Source of the DNA: Actinomadura macrotermitis
GTDB taxonomy: Bacteria > Actinomycetota > Actinomycetes > Streptosporangiales > Streptosporangiaceae
Reading direction: 5' to 3'
Assembly (NCBI RefSeq): GCF_009604375.1
Contig: NZ_WEGH01000003.1
Span: 1,302,001 to 1,366,000, forward strand
Length of the DNA stretch: 64,000 nucleotides
The position numbers and the translations under genes are program-made. The notes beneath the pieces are model-generated. The model was not told the origin of the DNA and searched no databases. It was given only the letters and a program-made list of their open reading frames with translations. The number at the start of each line of letters is the position of its first letter. Position 1 is the stretch's first letter. Below are positions 34,816-43,279 of this stretch, one piece after another.

Positions 34816-36342
34816 GTGGGCGTCGGCGGGGGCCGGCGCGCGGCGGACGGGCCGCGCGCGGTGCGGCGGATCACAGTGTTCGTGCTGGTCGCCGTGCTCC
34901 TGACGACGTTCGGCGCGGTCAACATGCCCCGGCGCGGACGGCCGGAATGGGCCAGTCCCGGGCTGGTCGGCGGCGGTGGGTGGCCGTTCGCCTCGGCGCC
35001 GCTCGATCCGGCGGACGCGGCGGGCGCGGTCTACCTGCCCGACAGCTCGGTGGTGCGGCTCGGCGACGGGCGGGTGCGGCTGATCCCGTTCGGCGGCGAT
35101 ACGCCGATCACGGTGGCGGCGTCCGACCCGCGCGTCGGTGCGGCGGCGGAGGCCGACGCCGCGTGGCTGGCGCGCGGGAGCGTCCCGGGCCTGCGGCTGC
35201 CGGTGCTGCCCGAGAACGTGGTGACGCCGCCGCGGCCGCCCGCGCAGCTGGGCTCTCCCGCGACGCGGCCGCCGAAGAAGGTCGTCACGCAGTCGAACCA
35301 GCAGTACCGGGACATGGCAGCGCGCGCGCTGCTCGACCTGCGGTTGCTGACGCAGCCCAACGGGGCGTCGCTGGCGTCCTGGTACGGGCTGTGGCGGTAT
35401 TCGTGGCCGCGCGACTCGGCCTTCGCCGCCGCCGCCTTCACCGTGACGAAGCACCGCGTCGAGGCCCGCCGCGTCCTGGGGTTCCTGGCCCGGGTGCAGC
35501 ATCCCAACGGCATGTGGGCCGCGCGTTACAAGCCCGACGGGACCGCCGTCGCCGACGGCCGCGCGCCGCAGCTCGACTCGCTCGGCTGGGTGCTGTGGGC
35601 GGCCTGGCTCTTCCACGAGCTGGACCCGGACGCGGCGGCCGAGATGCCGGAACTGTGGCCGATGGTCCGGCGGGCGGCGGGCCGGCTCGCCGCCTCGCTC
35701 GGGCCGGACGGGCTGCCGCCGCCGTCGTCGGACTACTGGGAGCGCAAGCCGTCCAGCGAGGAGGCCCCGGACCGGGCGACGCTCGGTGTCGTCGGGCCGG
35801 CGCTGGCGGGGCTGCGCGCCGCCAGCGCGTACGCGCGCGAGACCGGGCACGGCGGCGAGAGCGCGCACTGGCAGGACGCCGCGCGGACGCTGTCGGACGC
35901 GGTGACGCGGCGTTTCGCCCCGTTCGGCTACCCGCGCTCGCCGGTCCGGGGCGGGCTGATGGACACCTCGGTGACGTTCCTGACGCCGCCGTTCGCGCCC
36001 GCCGACCCGTCCGTCACCGCGGCGGTGACGCGGGCCGCGGGCCGGCTCGCGCTGCCGAACGGCGGGGTGCTGCCGGGCGAGCGCTGGTCGGGCAACCAGA
36101 AGGTCGCCTGGACGCCGGAGATGGCCCTGTTCACGCTGTCCGCGGCGGCGTCGGGGCGGACGCGGGAGGCGGTGGGGCGCCTGGACTGGCTCGCCGGGCA
36201 CCGCACGACGCTCGGCGCGCTGCCCGAGAAGGTGGACGAGAACGGCCGCCCGGCCGCGGTGGCGCCGCTCGGCTGGACGGCGTCGCTGGTGGTGCTGAGC
36301 CTGGCCGCCCTGGAGCGCCCGCTGCCGGTCCCCGGCGTCTAG
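34816..36342 (+). CDS. membrane-anchored or secreted GH15-type glycoside hydrolase
   Basis: This 508-residue protein has an N-terminal signal/anchor helix (ITVFVLVAVLLTTFGAVNM, about 19-37) and an (alpha/alpha)6 barrel like glucoamylase or trehalase of family GH15. GH15-like elements are LWRYSWPRDSAFAAAAF, APQLDSLGWVLWAAWLF, the SSDYWERK segment with the likely acid Glu, and QKVAWTPEMALFTL near the end. Substrate is not evident. GTG at 34816 is given, with a second possible GTG at 34861. The C-terminus overlaps the convergent TauE/SafE gene by four bases. Confidence 0.82.
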   Translation: MGVGGGRRAADGPRAVRRITVFVLVAVLLTTFGAVNMPRRGRPEWASPGLVGGGGWPFASAPLDPADAAGAVYLPDSSVVRLGDGRVRLIPFGGDTPITVAASDPRVGAAAEADAAWLARGSVPGLRLPVLPENVVTPPRPPAQLGSPATRPPKKVVTQSNQQYRDMAARALLDLRLLTQPNGASLASWYGLWRYSWPRDSAFAAAAFTVTKHRVEARRVLGFLARVQHPNGMWAARYKPDGTAVADGRAPQLDSLGWVLWAAWLFHELDPDAAAEMPELWPMVRRAAGRLAASLGPDGLPPPSSDYWERKPSSEEAPDRATLGVVGPALAGLRAASAYARETGHGGESAHWQDAARTLSDAVTRRFAPFGYPRSPVRGGLMDTSVTFLTPPFAPADPSVTAAVTRAAGRLALPNGGVLPGERWSGNQKVAWTPEMALFTLSAAASGRTREAVGRLDWLAGHRTTLGALPEKVDENGRPAAVAPLGWTASLVVLSLAALERPLPVPGV

Positions 36343-37106
36343 CCGAACTGCTCCCAGCCGAGCTTGGCCACCATCGCCGTCACCACGCACAGCAGGACGG
36401 CCCGGACGAACCCGGCGCCGCGGCTGATCGCCATCCGGGCGCCGAGCTGCGCGCCGACGACGTTGCAGGCCGCCATGCCGAGCCCGATCGCCCACAGCAC
36501 GTGGCCCTGCGCGGCGAACACCGCCAGCGCGCCGAGGTTGGTCCCGGTGTTGATGATCTTTGCGTTGGCCGAGGCGTTGACGAAGTCGGCGCCGAGCAGG
36601 CCGGTGAAGGCCAGCACCAGGAACGTCCCGGTGCCCGGGCCGACCAGGCCGTCGTAGAAGGCGATGGCCAGGCCCGGCACGAGCACGGCGGCGGCGAGCC
36701 GGCGGCGGGTGCGCAGCACCAGCCGGGGTGTGCGGCCGAGGCCCGGCTTGAACACCACGATCGCCGCGACGCCGAGCAGCACCACCATGATCAGCGGCTT
36801 GAGCACGGCGGCGGAGATCGCGGCGGCGCAGAGCGCGCCGACCGCGGCGAACACCACCGCCAGGCCACCGGCGGGCAGCGCGACCTTCAGGTCGGGCTTG
36901 GCCTTGCGCAGGTAGGCGACGGCCGCCGAGGACGTGCCCGCGACGGCGGCGAGCTTGTTGGTGGCGAGCGCGGCCGCGACCGGCTGCCCGGGGTTGAGCA
37001 GGAGCAGCGCGGGGAGCTGGATCAGCCCGCCGCCGCCGACCACCGCGTCCACCCAGCCCGCGGCCGCGGCGGCCACCAGCAACAGCACCACATGCTCGAC
37101 CTGCAA
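36339..37106 (-). CDS. TauE/SafE family sulfite exporter-like permease
   Basis: This 255-residue membrane protein of seven or eight helices has the duplicated TauE/SafE pattern: WVDAVVGGGGLIQLPALLL near the start with NKLAAVAGTSSAAVAYLRK, and FYDGLVGPGTGTFLVLAFTGLLG in the second half with NASANAKIINTGTNLGAL. Family members export sulfite, organosulfonates or other anions, and the substrate is unknown. The start is taken as TTG at 37106 with GGGAG upstream. GTG at 37091 would give a slightly shorter protein. Confidence 0.88.
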   Translation of the reverse strand: MQVEHVVLLLVAAAAAGWVDAVVGGGGLIQLPALLLLNPGQPVAAALATNKLAAVAGTSSAAVAYLRKAKPDLKVALPAGGLAVVFAAVGALCAAAISAAVLKPLIMVVLLGVAAIVVFKPGLGRTPRLVLRTRRRLAAAVLVPGLAIAFYDGLVGPGTGTFLVLAFTGLLGADFVNASANAKIINTGTNLGALAVFAAQGHVLWAIGLGMAACNVVGAQLGARMAISRGAGFVRAVLLCVVTAMVAKLGWEQFG

Positions 37107-37241
37107 GGCGGCTCCCGGGGGGTAAGGAGTCAAACAACTTGTCGCGCGTGACCCTACCGCCCCGGGGAAAGGCCGCTCTCCCCCAGGAGCCACCCGGCCG
37201 TCACCTTGCCCGCACCCCGTGCCCGCCGAAGGGTGAAGGGC

Positions 37242-38447
37242 ATGGCCTTCGTGGTGCTCATCGGGACGCTCGACACCAAGGGCACCGAGTACGGCTGGCT
37301 GCGCGACCGGCTGCGCGCGCTCGGCGCCGACGTCGTCCTGGTGGACACCGGCACCCTGGACGCGCCGCGCGTCGTCCCCGACGTCCCGCGCGAGGAGGTC
37401 GCCCGCGCCGCCGGGCTCGATCTGGCCGCCGTCGCCGACCGGGGCGCCGCCGTCGCCGCGATGGCGCGCGGTGCCGCCGCGGTGCTGACCCGCCTGCACG
37501 CGCGGGGCCGCCTGCACGGGGTGCTGTCGGTCGGCGGCAGCGGCAACACGGCCCTGTCGACCGCGGCGATGCGGGCGCTGCCGGTCGGCGTGCCGAAGCT
37601 GATGGTGTCCAGCATGGCCTCGGGCGACGTCTCCCCCTACGTCGGCGGCCACGACGTGACGCTCATGTACAGCGTGGTGGACATCGCGGGCATCAACCGC
37701 GTCTCCGCGCGCGTCCTCGCCAACGCCGCCGACGCCGTCGCGGGCATGGCCGCCGGTTACGCGGCGGGGCGGGAGGCGCCCGCCGAGCGGCCGGTGATCG
37801 GCGCGACGATGGCGGGCATCACCACCGGGGGCGTGGACGCGGCGCGCGGCCACCTGTCCGCCCTCGGCTACGAGGTGCTGGTCTTCCACGCGAGCGGGGC
37901 CGGCGGGCGGTCGTTCGAGGCGATGGCGGCGAGCGGCCTGCTCGTGGGGGTGCTGGATGCGACGCTGCTGGAGGTCTCCACGGGCCTGCTGGGCGGCGTC
38001 GGCCAGGCCGGGCCAGAGCGCCTGACGTCCGCGGGCCGGGCGGGCGTTCCGCAGGTGGTCGGCCTCGGGGGCCTGGACATGGGCAAGTTCGGGCCGTCGG
38101 TGCCCGAGCGCCTGCGGAACCGGCACGTCCACATGCACAACCCGTCGGTGATGGTCGTGCGCACCACCCCGGCCGAGTGCGCGGAACTGGGCCGCCTGGT
38201 CGCCGCGAGACTGCGCGCCGCCACCGGGCCGACCGCCCTCTACCTGCCACTACGCGGCTTGTCGTCGCTGGGCTCACCGGGCGGGCCGTACCACTGCCCG
38301 GCGGCCGACGCGGCGCTGTTCGACGCCGTCCGCTCAGGCCTGGACGGATCCGCCGTCGAGATCCGCGAACTGGACACCGACGTCAACGACCCGGCCTTCG
38401 GCCAGGCGATGGCCGCCCGTCTGCACGCGATGGCCCGTCAGGCATGA
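37242..38447 (+). CDS. Tm-1-like ATP-binding domain protein (UPF0261)
   Basis: This 401-residue protein opens MAFVVLIGTLDTKGTEYGWL, the hallmark of UPF0261/Tm-1-like proteins. The domains are an N-terminal nucleotide-binding region with VLSVGGSGNTALSTAAMRALPVGVPKLMVS (in segments), and a second part with GATMAGITTGGVDAARGHL and EVLVFHASGAGGRSFEAM. The plant Tm-1 homologue binds ATP and a viral replicase, while the bacterial role is unclear and may be catabolic. GAAGGG lies eight bases before the ATG. It overlaps the 3' end of the convergent CGNR gene by ten bases. Confidence 0.88.
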   Translation: MAFVVLIGTLDTKGTEYGWLRDRLRALGADVVLVDTGTLDAPRVVPDVPREEVARAAGLDLAAVADRGAAVAAMARGAAAVLTRLHARGRLHGVLSVGGSGNTALSTAAMRALPVGVPKLMVSSMASGDVSPYVGGHDVTLMYSVVDIAGINRVSARVLANAADAVAGMAAGYAAGREAPAERPVIGATMAGITTGGVDAARGHLSALGYEVLVFHASGAGGRSFEAMAASGLLVGVLDATLLEVSTGLLGGVGQAGPERLTSAGRAGVPQVVGLGGLDMGKFGPSVPERLRNRHVHMHNPSVMVVRTTPAECAELGRLVAARLRAATGPTALYLPLRGLSSLGSPGGPYHCPAADAALFDAVRSGLDGSAVEIRELDTDVNDPAFGQAMAARLHAMARQA

Positions 38448-38959
38448 CGGGCGCGGAACGCGGCGGCCTTGGCGCGGTTGCCGCAGCCGCGCATGTCGCA
38501 CCAGCGGCGGGTGCGGCGCTGTGAGGTGTCGACGAACAGCCGGGTGCAGGGGGACGCCTCGCACTCGCGAATCAGGGCCGCCTCGGGGCCGCCGAGCAGG
38601 TCGATCGCGGCACGGGCGGCGGCGGACAGGGCGGCGGGCAGGTCGCCGGAGCGGACGGGGCCGTCCTCGGTGAGGGCGACGGCGGGTAGCGCGGGGACGG
38701 CGGCCCGGTTGAGCGTGCCGAGGTCGGCCGGGTCGAAGGAGTCGCCGGTGGCGAGGCGGTAGATCGCCTCGCGCAGGGCCTTCGCGCCGGCCAGGTCCTC
38801 CATGGTCACCGGGGGTTCGTCGTCGAGCAGGCCCGCGGCGACCGTCCAGCGGGCCAGGTCGGCCGGCGCCGGGAGCAGGTCGATGCGCGCGCCGCGCCGG
38901 TGCCCGACCGTGCCGGCCAGGTCGAGGCCGACGTTGCCGCTGACGAAGGTGAACTTCAT
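38438..38959 (-). CDS. CGNR zinc finger regulator (ABATE domain)
   Basis: This 173-residue protein has an N-terminal ABATE/DUF1470 domain (FVSGNVGLDLAGTVGHRRG, LLPAPADLARWTVAAGLL) and a C-terminal CGNR zinc finger: CEASPCTRLFVD, then RRWCDMRGCGNRAKAAAF. These are presumed DNA-binding stress regulators. The start MKFTFVSGN at 38959 is well supported. It is divergent from an MFS transporter, and the intergenic region carries an 11-bp inverted repeat, so it probably represses or activates that exporter and itself. Confidence 0.9.
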   Translation of the reverse strand: MKFTFVSGNVGLDLAGTVGHRRGARIDLLPAPADLARWTVAAGLLDDEPPVTMEDLAGAKALREAIYRLATGDSFDPADLGTLNRAAVPALPAVALTEDGPVRSGDLPAALSAAARAAIDLLGGPEAALIRECEASPCTRLFVDTSQRRTRRWCDMRGCGNRAKAAAFRARHA

Positions 38960-38967
38960 GGGCCAAT

Positions 38968-39030
38968 AGTAACCGGCTTGACGGGTTATTTCATGCCGTG
39001 CCACCCTGCTAACCATTCCAGCCGGTTACT
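38968..39030. promoter_or_regulatory. 11-bp inverted repeat between CGNR regulator and MFS gene
   Basis: AGTAACCGGCT at 38968-38978 and its exact complement AGCCGGTTACT at 39020-39030 flank 41 bp that should contain the divergent promoters. A TTGACG box overlaps the left arm at 38978-38983. The left arm begins nine bases upstream of the CGNR start and the right arm ends ten bases before the MFS start. This is a strong candidate operator for the CGNR protein. Confidence 0.6.
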
Positions 39031-39040
39031 TGGAGGGTCC

Positions 39041-40300
39041 ATGGCGATGACGATGACGATCCCGGCACGGCGCTTCGGCCCACGGCACCGCTGGACGGTG
39101 CTGGCCGTCGGCGTGGGGGCGCAGGCGAGCTTCTCGGCGATGTTCTCCGGCCTCCCGGTCACCGCGGTGGTGATGCGCGCGGACTACCGCCTGTCCACGG
39201 CGGCGCTCGGGCTGGTGCTCGGCTGCCTCGGGCTCGGGACCGCGGTGTCCGACATCGTGTGGGGCCTGCTGACCGACCGGTTCGGCGACCGGCGCATCCT
39301 GCTGACGGGGCTGGTGTCGACCGGCGCGCTGCTGCTGGGGATGGCCGCCGTCGCCGTCCCATCGGCCGGGGCCGGGACCGCGACCCTGGCGGCCTGCCTG
39401 CTCGTGGCGGGGGCGCTCGGCGGGAGCGTCAACGGGTCGTCCGGCCGCGCGGTCATGACCTGGTTCACCGACGGGCAGCGCGGGCTGGCGATGAGCATCC
39501 GGCAGACCGCCATCCCGGCGGGCGGCGCGGTCGGCGTGGCCCTGCTGCCCGTCCTGGCCACCACCTGGGGATTCCGGCCGGCGTACGCGACACTCGCGGC
39601 GTTCTGCCTGCTCAGCGCCCTTTCGGTGGCCTGGTGGCTGCACGCGCCGGACGCCCCCGCCGCAGCCGCCGCGCCGGAGCCGGGCCCCTCTCCGCTGCGC
39701 CGCTGGAAGGTGTGGCGGCTCGCGCTGGCCAGCGGGCTGCTGACCGTCCCGCAGTTCGCGGTGCTGTCGTTCACCGCCGTCTTCCTGCACGACGCGCGCG
39801 GCGTGGGGGGCGCCGTGGCGGCGGGCGTCGTCCTGGTCGCGCAGCTGGGCGGCGGCGCGGCCCGGATCTGGACGGGCCGCCGCACCGACCGCGGCGCCGA
39901 CCGCCGCACCTGCATCCGCGTGATCGGCCTGCTCACGGCCCTGGCCATGGCCGCCGCCGCGGTGCTGACCCACGCGCCGCTGCCCCTGACCGCCGCCGCG
40001 CTCGCCCTCGGCGGGCTGCTGGCCAACGCCTGGCACGGCGTCGCCTACACCGAGATCGCCGTCATGGCGGGCGCGGACCGGGCGGGCGCGGCCCTCGGCC
40101 TGGAGGGCACCACGATCTTCGCGGCGGCCTTCGTCACCCCGCTGGCCGTCCCGGCCCTCCTCGACGCGGCGTCCTGGCCGGCTGTCTGGGCCTTCGCGGC
40201 CCTGACGCCGCTACTGGCCGCGGTCCTGTCCCCCGCCCCGTCCGCCCGGTCTGTGCCCGCGCATCACGATCCAGCGACCGAAGGGCACGGAAGGCGGTGA
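39041..40300 (+). CDS. MFS transporter
   Basis: This 419-residue major facilitator has twelve predicted helices. The loop 2-3 motif is present as WGLLTDRFGDRRILLTG, and the cytoplasmic middle loop (PDAPAAAAAPEPGPSP) separates two six-helix halves. SSGRAVMTWFTDGQRGLAMSIRQTAIPAGG (read in parts) is typical of CynX/NimT-like MFS proteins. GGAGGG precedes the ATG at 39041. It is divergently paired with the CGNR regulator and may export or import the compound sensed by it. The substrate is unknown. Confidence 0.92.
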   Translation: MAMTMTIPARRFGPRHRWTVLAVGVGAQASFSAMFSGLPVTAVVMRADYRLSTAALGLVLGCLGLGTAVSDIVWGLLTDRFGDRRILLTGLVSTGALLLGMAAVAVPSAGAGTATLAACLLVAGALGGSVNGSSGRAVMTWFTDGQRGLAMSIRQTAIPAGGAVGVALLPVLATTWGFRPAYATLAAFCLLSALSVAWWLHAPDAPAAAAAPEPGPSPLRRWKVWRLALASGLLTVPQFAVLSFTAVFLHDARGVGGAVAAGVVLVAQLGGGAARIWTGRRTDRGADRRTCIRVIGLLTALAMAAAAVLTHAPLPLTAAALALGGLLANAWHGVAYTEIAVMAGADRAGAALGLEGTTIFAAAFVTPLAVPALLDAASWPAVWAFAALTPLLAAVLSPAPSARSVPAHHDPATEGHGRR

Positions 40301-40304
40301 CGGC

Positions 40305-41081
40305 CTAGCCGTCCGCGTCGGCCGGGCGGAGGCGGTGGGCGTCGTCGAAGAGGGCGCGTTCGGCCAAGCGGGCCGCGATGAGGGCGGCCAGGGCCGCCGC
40401 GGCGAGCAGCATGTACATCACCACGATCTGGTAGCGGATGGCGGTGAGGGGGTCGACGCCGGCCAGGATGAGGCCGGTCATCGCGCCGGGCAGGCTGATC
40501 AGGCCGACGGTCCTGGTGGCGTCGACCACCGGGATGAGCGCGGTGCGCACGGTGGTGCGCAGGTGCGGGGCGAAGGCGTCGGCCGAGCTCAGGCCGAGGG
40601 CGAGGCGGGCCTCGATCGCCGGGCGGGCGGTGCGGACCTCCTCGCGCAGCCGGGTCAGCACCAGGGCGGTGGCCTGCATCGCGCCGGAGACGACCATGCC
40701 GCCCACCGGGATCACCACCCGCGCCTGCGCGGAGACCACCCCGAGGGCCAGCAGGACGCCCAGCGTCGCGGCCGTGCCGGCGGCGATCGCGGCGGTGGCC
40801 ACCGGCAGCGCCCGGGGCAGGCCGGCGGCGCGGCGGCCGGCGACCCGCCCGGCGATCAGAACCATCACCACCAGCCACCCGGCAGCGCCCGCCAGGCCGG
40901 TGTGCCGCAGCACCAGCAGCAGCACCGCGCCGACCGCGGCCAGCTGGATACCGGCGCGCAGCGCGGCCACGGCGATCTCGCGCGCCAGGTGCAGCTGCTG
41001 CCGCCAGGCCACCGCGACCGCGACGGCGACCAGGACGAGCGAGGCGCCCACCCCCGCCCAGGTGGGGACGGCGGGGTTCAT
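40305..41081 (-). CDS. ABC transporter permease, FetB/YbbM-like (UPF0014)
   Basis: This 258-residue membrane protein of about seven helices belongs to UPF0014. WRQQLHLAREIAVAALRAGIQL opens the conserved part, followed by IPVGGMVVSGAMQATALVLTRLREEV, the cytoplasmic coupling region ARLALGLSSADAFAPHLRTTVR and SLPGAMTGLILAGVDPLTAIRYQIVVMYML (read in parts). In E. coli the FetAB pair is implicated in iron export. The ATG overlaps the ATPase gene by four bases. Confidence 0.9.
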   Translation of the reverse strand: MNPAVPTWAGVGASLVLVAVAVAVAWRQQLHLAREIAVAALRAGIQLAAVGAVLLLVLRHTGLAGAAGWLVVMVLIAGRVAGRRAAGLPRALPVATAAIAAGTAATLGVLLALGVVSAQARVVIPVGGMVVSGAMQATALVLTRLREEVRTARPAIEARLALGLSSADAFAPHLRTTVRTALIPVVDATRTVGLISLPGAMTGLILAGVDPLTAIRYQIVVMYMLLAAAALAALIAARLAERALFDDAHRLRPADADG

Positions 41082-41764
41082 GGTCCTTCGTCCAGGTAGG
41101 CGATCCGGTCGATCGCGCCCGCTGCGGTCAGCCGCCCGTGGTCCAGGACCAGGGCGTGGCCGGCGATGCGGCGGGCCTGCGCGGTGTTGTGGCTGACCAG
41201 CACGGCCGTGGTGCCGGCGGCGACCAGGTCGCGCACGGCCGTCTCGACGGCCTTGGCGCTGACCGCGTCGAGCGCGGAGGTGGGCTCGTCCAGCAGCAGC
41301 ACCTCGGGACCGACCGCCAGCGCCCGGGCCAGGCAGACGCGCTGCGCCTCCCCGCCCGACAGCCCGGCCGTGGCGCGCTCCAGCATGCCCGGCGGCAACC
41401 CGACCCGCTCCAGCAGCCCGGCGGCCTGTTCGGCGTCCAGGTCCGGGCGGCCGACGCGCAGGTCGTCCAGGATCCGGTCGGTGAGCAGGACCGGCTGCTG
41501 GCCCACCAGGCCGACGCGGCGCCGCACCGCGAGGACGTCCAACTCCGGCAGCGGCCGCCCGTGCAGGCGCACCACGCCATCGCTCGGTTCCTCCAGCCGG
41601 TTCAGCAGCCGCAGCAGCGTCGACTTGCCCGCACCCGACGGCCCGACCAGCGCAGTGCAGGACCGTGCCGGGATCCGGCAGCTCACGTCGTCCAGCAGCA
41701 GCGCGCCACCGCGCTGCACCGTCACCCGCTCCAGCCCGAACACCGTCTCGCCGGTCGTGAGCAT
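41078..41764 (-). CDS. ABC transporter ATP-binding protein, FetA/YbbL-like
   Basis: This 228-residue ATPase has Walker A VGPSGAGKSTLLRLL, Q-loop VGLVGQQPVLL, signature LSGGEAQRVCLARAL, Walker B VLLLDEPTSALD and the switch histidine in VLVSHN. It is coupled to the UPF0014 permease by an ATGA overlap, giving a two-component exporter. Iron or another metal is the family's suggested substrate; here that is inferred only from homology. Confidence 0.92.
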   Translation of the reverse strand: MLTTGETVFGLERVTVQRGGALLLDDVSCRIPARSCTALVGPSGAGKSTLLRLLNRLEEPSDGVVRLHGRPLPELDVLAVRRRVGLVGQQPVLLTDRILDDLRVGRPDLDAEQAAGLLERVGLPPGMLERATAGLSGGEAQRVCLARALAVGPEVLLLDEPTSALDAVSAKAVETAVRDLVAAGTTAVLVSHNTAQARRIAGHALVLDHGRLTAAGAIDRIAYLDEGP

Positions 41765-42033
41765 CCTCCTGATCGCTCTCCTGTACGCCTATGCAACCAC
41801 GCACCTGCCGCAGGTCCCCAGTGGAGGGGGGCGGGGACACTGGGATTGATTTCAGCTCCGGGACTGCGTCCGGGAACTTACTTTGACCCGCCCCCCTTGA
41901 GCAGCGGGCTCGGATGAGCGCTCTGACCTGTCTCCACTGTGCGGGGAGGGTAACAACGGGGTCCGTCAGTATTCGGCCGGGTCACTCGGTGCCGTCCGCA
42001 GCGTGCCGCCGGTAACCGGCGGGTTCGCGGAAT

Positions 42034-42573
42034 TCATGACCATTCGTCGGCGAGGAGGGCCCAGACCTGCTCGTCGCGGCGCTCGCCGTCCATGACGAAC
42101 GCCGACCGGAGGGTGCCCTCGTGGACGAAGCCGAGGCGCTTGGCGGTCGCGACGCTCGGCGCGTTGCGGGGGTCGCAGCGCCACTCCACCCGGGCCATAC
42201 CCCGCTCCCGCACCGCCCAGTCGATCATGTGGCGGACGGCCGTGGTGACCAGGCCGCGGCCCTGGTGGGCCTCGTCCAGCCAGACCCCGACCTCGCAGAC
42301 GCCGAGCGCGGTGTTGAAGACGCGGAACAGGACGCCGCCGGCGAGGACGCCGTCCACCCAGATGCCGTAGAGGCGGCCCTCGTCACGGGCCTGCCGGTCG
42401 GCGTAGTTCTGCAGGTACTCGCGGGCCGACGCCTCGTCGACCACGGTCCTGGCCCACGGGATCCACGGCATCAGGATCCGCCGCACCCGGTCGGCGTGCG
42501 CGGCGAACTCCGCGGCGTGCCAGGGCTCCAGCGGACGGAGTTCGGCGCCTTCCCCCAGTGCGAGCGAGAACAT
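42034..42573 (-). CDS. GNAT family N-acetyltransferase (RimL-like)
   Basis: This 179-residue acetyltransferase opens MFSLALGEGAELRPLEPWHAAEF. It has GIWVDGVLAGGVLFRVFN, EVGVWLDEAHQGRGLVTTAVRHMIDWAV (motif A, in parts), and VEWRCDPRNAPSVATAKRLGFVHEGTLR, the usual ending. It resembles ribosomal-protein serine acetyltransferases of the RimL group. GGGGAGG lies four bases before the ATG at 42573. It is divergent from a TetR gene with 46 bp between them, which contains an imperfect palindrome. Confidence 0.92.
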   Translation of the reverse strand: MFSLALGEGAELRPLEPWHAAEFAAHADRVRRILMPWIPWARTVVDEASAREYLQNYADRQARDEGRLYGIWVDGVLAGGVLFRVFNTALGVCEVGVWLDEAHQGRGLVTTAVRHMIDWAVRERGMARVEWRCDPRNAPSVATAKRLGFVHEGTLRSAFVMDGERRDEQVWALLADEWS

Positions 42574-42589
42574 AGGACCTCCCCATACA

Positions 42590-42609
42590 TACCAAACGTT
42601 CGTTACGTA
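42590..42609. promoter_or_regulatory. TetR-type operator between GNAT and TetR genes
   Basis: A 20-bp imperfect palindrome of the form TAC-N2-AACG-N2-CGTT-N2-GTA lies in the 46-bp gap. TACCAT at 42608-42613 could be a -10 box that places the TetR transcript start at its ATG (leaderless). Autoregulation and control of the acetyltransferase gene are inferred. Confidence 0.5.
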
Positions 42610-42619
42610 CCATAGCGGC

Positions 42620-43219
42620 ATGCCCGCCCGAGGTGATCATGAGGCCCGCCGCCGCGACGTGTCGGCGGCCGTCTGGCGCGTCCTGGCGTCCCGCGGCTTC
42701 GACGGCCTGACCCTGCGCGCCGTCGCCGCCGAGATGGGCGCGTCCACCGGCCTGCTCACGCACTACTTCCCGAACAAGAAGGCGCTGCTCACGCACGCCC
42801 TGGACCTCGCGGACGAACACACCGAGGCCCTCGCCCGCCGCACCCCGGCGGCCCCGGGAGCGGCGGCACTGCGCGCGGCACTGCTGGACGTCCTGCCGCT
42901 CACCGAGGTCTCGGCGGCGATGAACCGCGTCTGGGTGAGCTCCTGGGACGGGGCGCTCGGCGATCCGGACCTGGGGACACGGGAGACGGCCCGGTACGAG
43001 CGCTGGCGCGGGCGCTTGCGGGTGCATGCCGAGGCGGCGCGGGAGCGGGGGGAACTGCCGGCCGATGCCGATGTGGACGACATCGTGGCGACGGTCGCGG
43101 CCTTCACGCATGGCCTGGTTGTCCAGGCTTTGTTTGATACGGTCCGCTTTCCGCCAGAACGGCAGATCGCCCTGCTGGACGACCTCCTGAGCCGCTACTT
43201 CATAACCCCGGAACGCTGA
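42620..43219 (+). CDS. TetR family transcriptional regulator
   Basis: This 199-residue regulator has a TetR helix-turn-helix at about residues 14-60: ARRRDVSAAVWRVLASRGFDGLTLRAVAAEMGASTGLLTHYFPNKKALL (seen in segments). The ligand-binding half is all-helical, ending FTHGLVVQALFDTVRFPPERQ. There is no Shine-Dalgarno sequence before the ATG, consistent with a leaderless transcript. It is divergent from the RimL-like gene and probably acts on the palindrome between them. The stop codon lies inside a 20-bp palindrome. Confidence 0.93.
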   Translation: MPARGDHEARRRDVSAAVWRVLASRGFDGLTLRAVAAEMGASTGLLTHYFPNKKALLTHALDLADEHTEALARRTPAAPGAAALRAALLDVLPLTEVSAAMNRVWVSSWDGALGDPDLGTRETARYERWRGRLRVHAEAARERGELPADADVDDIVATVAAFTHGLVVQALFDTVRFPPERQIALLDDLLSRYFITPER

Positions 43220-43231
43220 ACATTCAGCGTT
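43212..43231. terminator. 20-bp perfect palindrome at the end of the TetR gene
   Basis: AACGCTGAA and TTCAGCGTT flank two bases, overlapping the TetR stop codon and followed by TTCTC. It may terminate the TetR transcript. Because it also lies about 50 bp upstream of the DUF5753 regulator start, an operator role is possible. Confidence 0.4.
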
Positions 43232-43279
43232 TCTCGTGATCAGTAGCGCAGCGTTCACACATGTGCTCAGACTGTTGCC

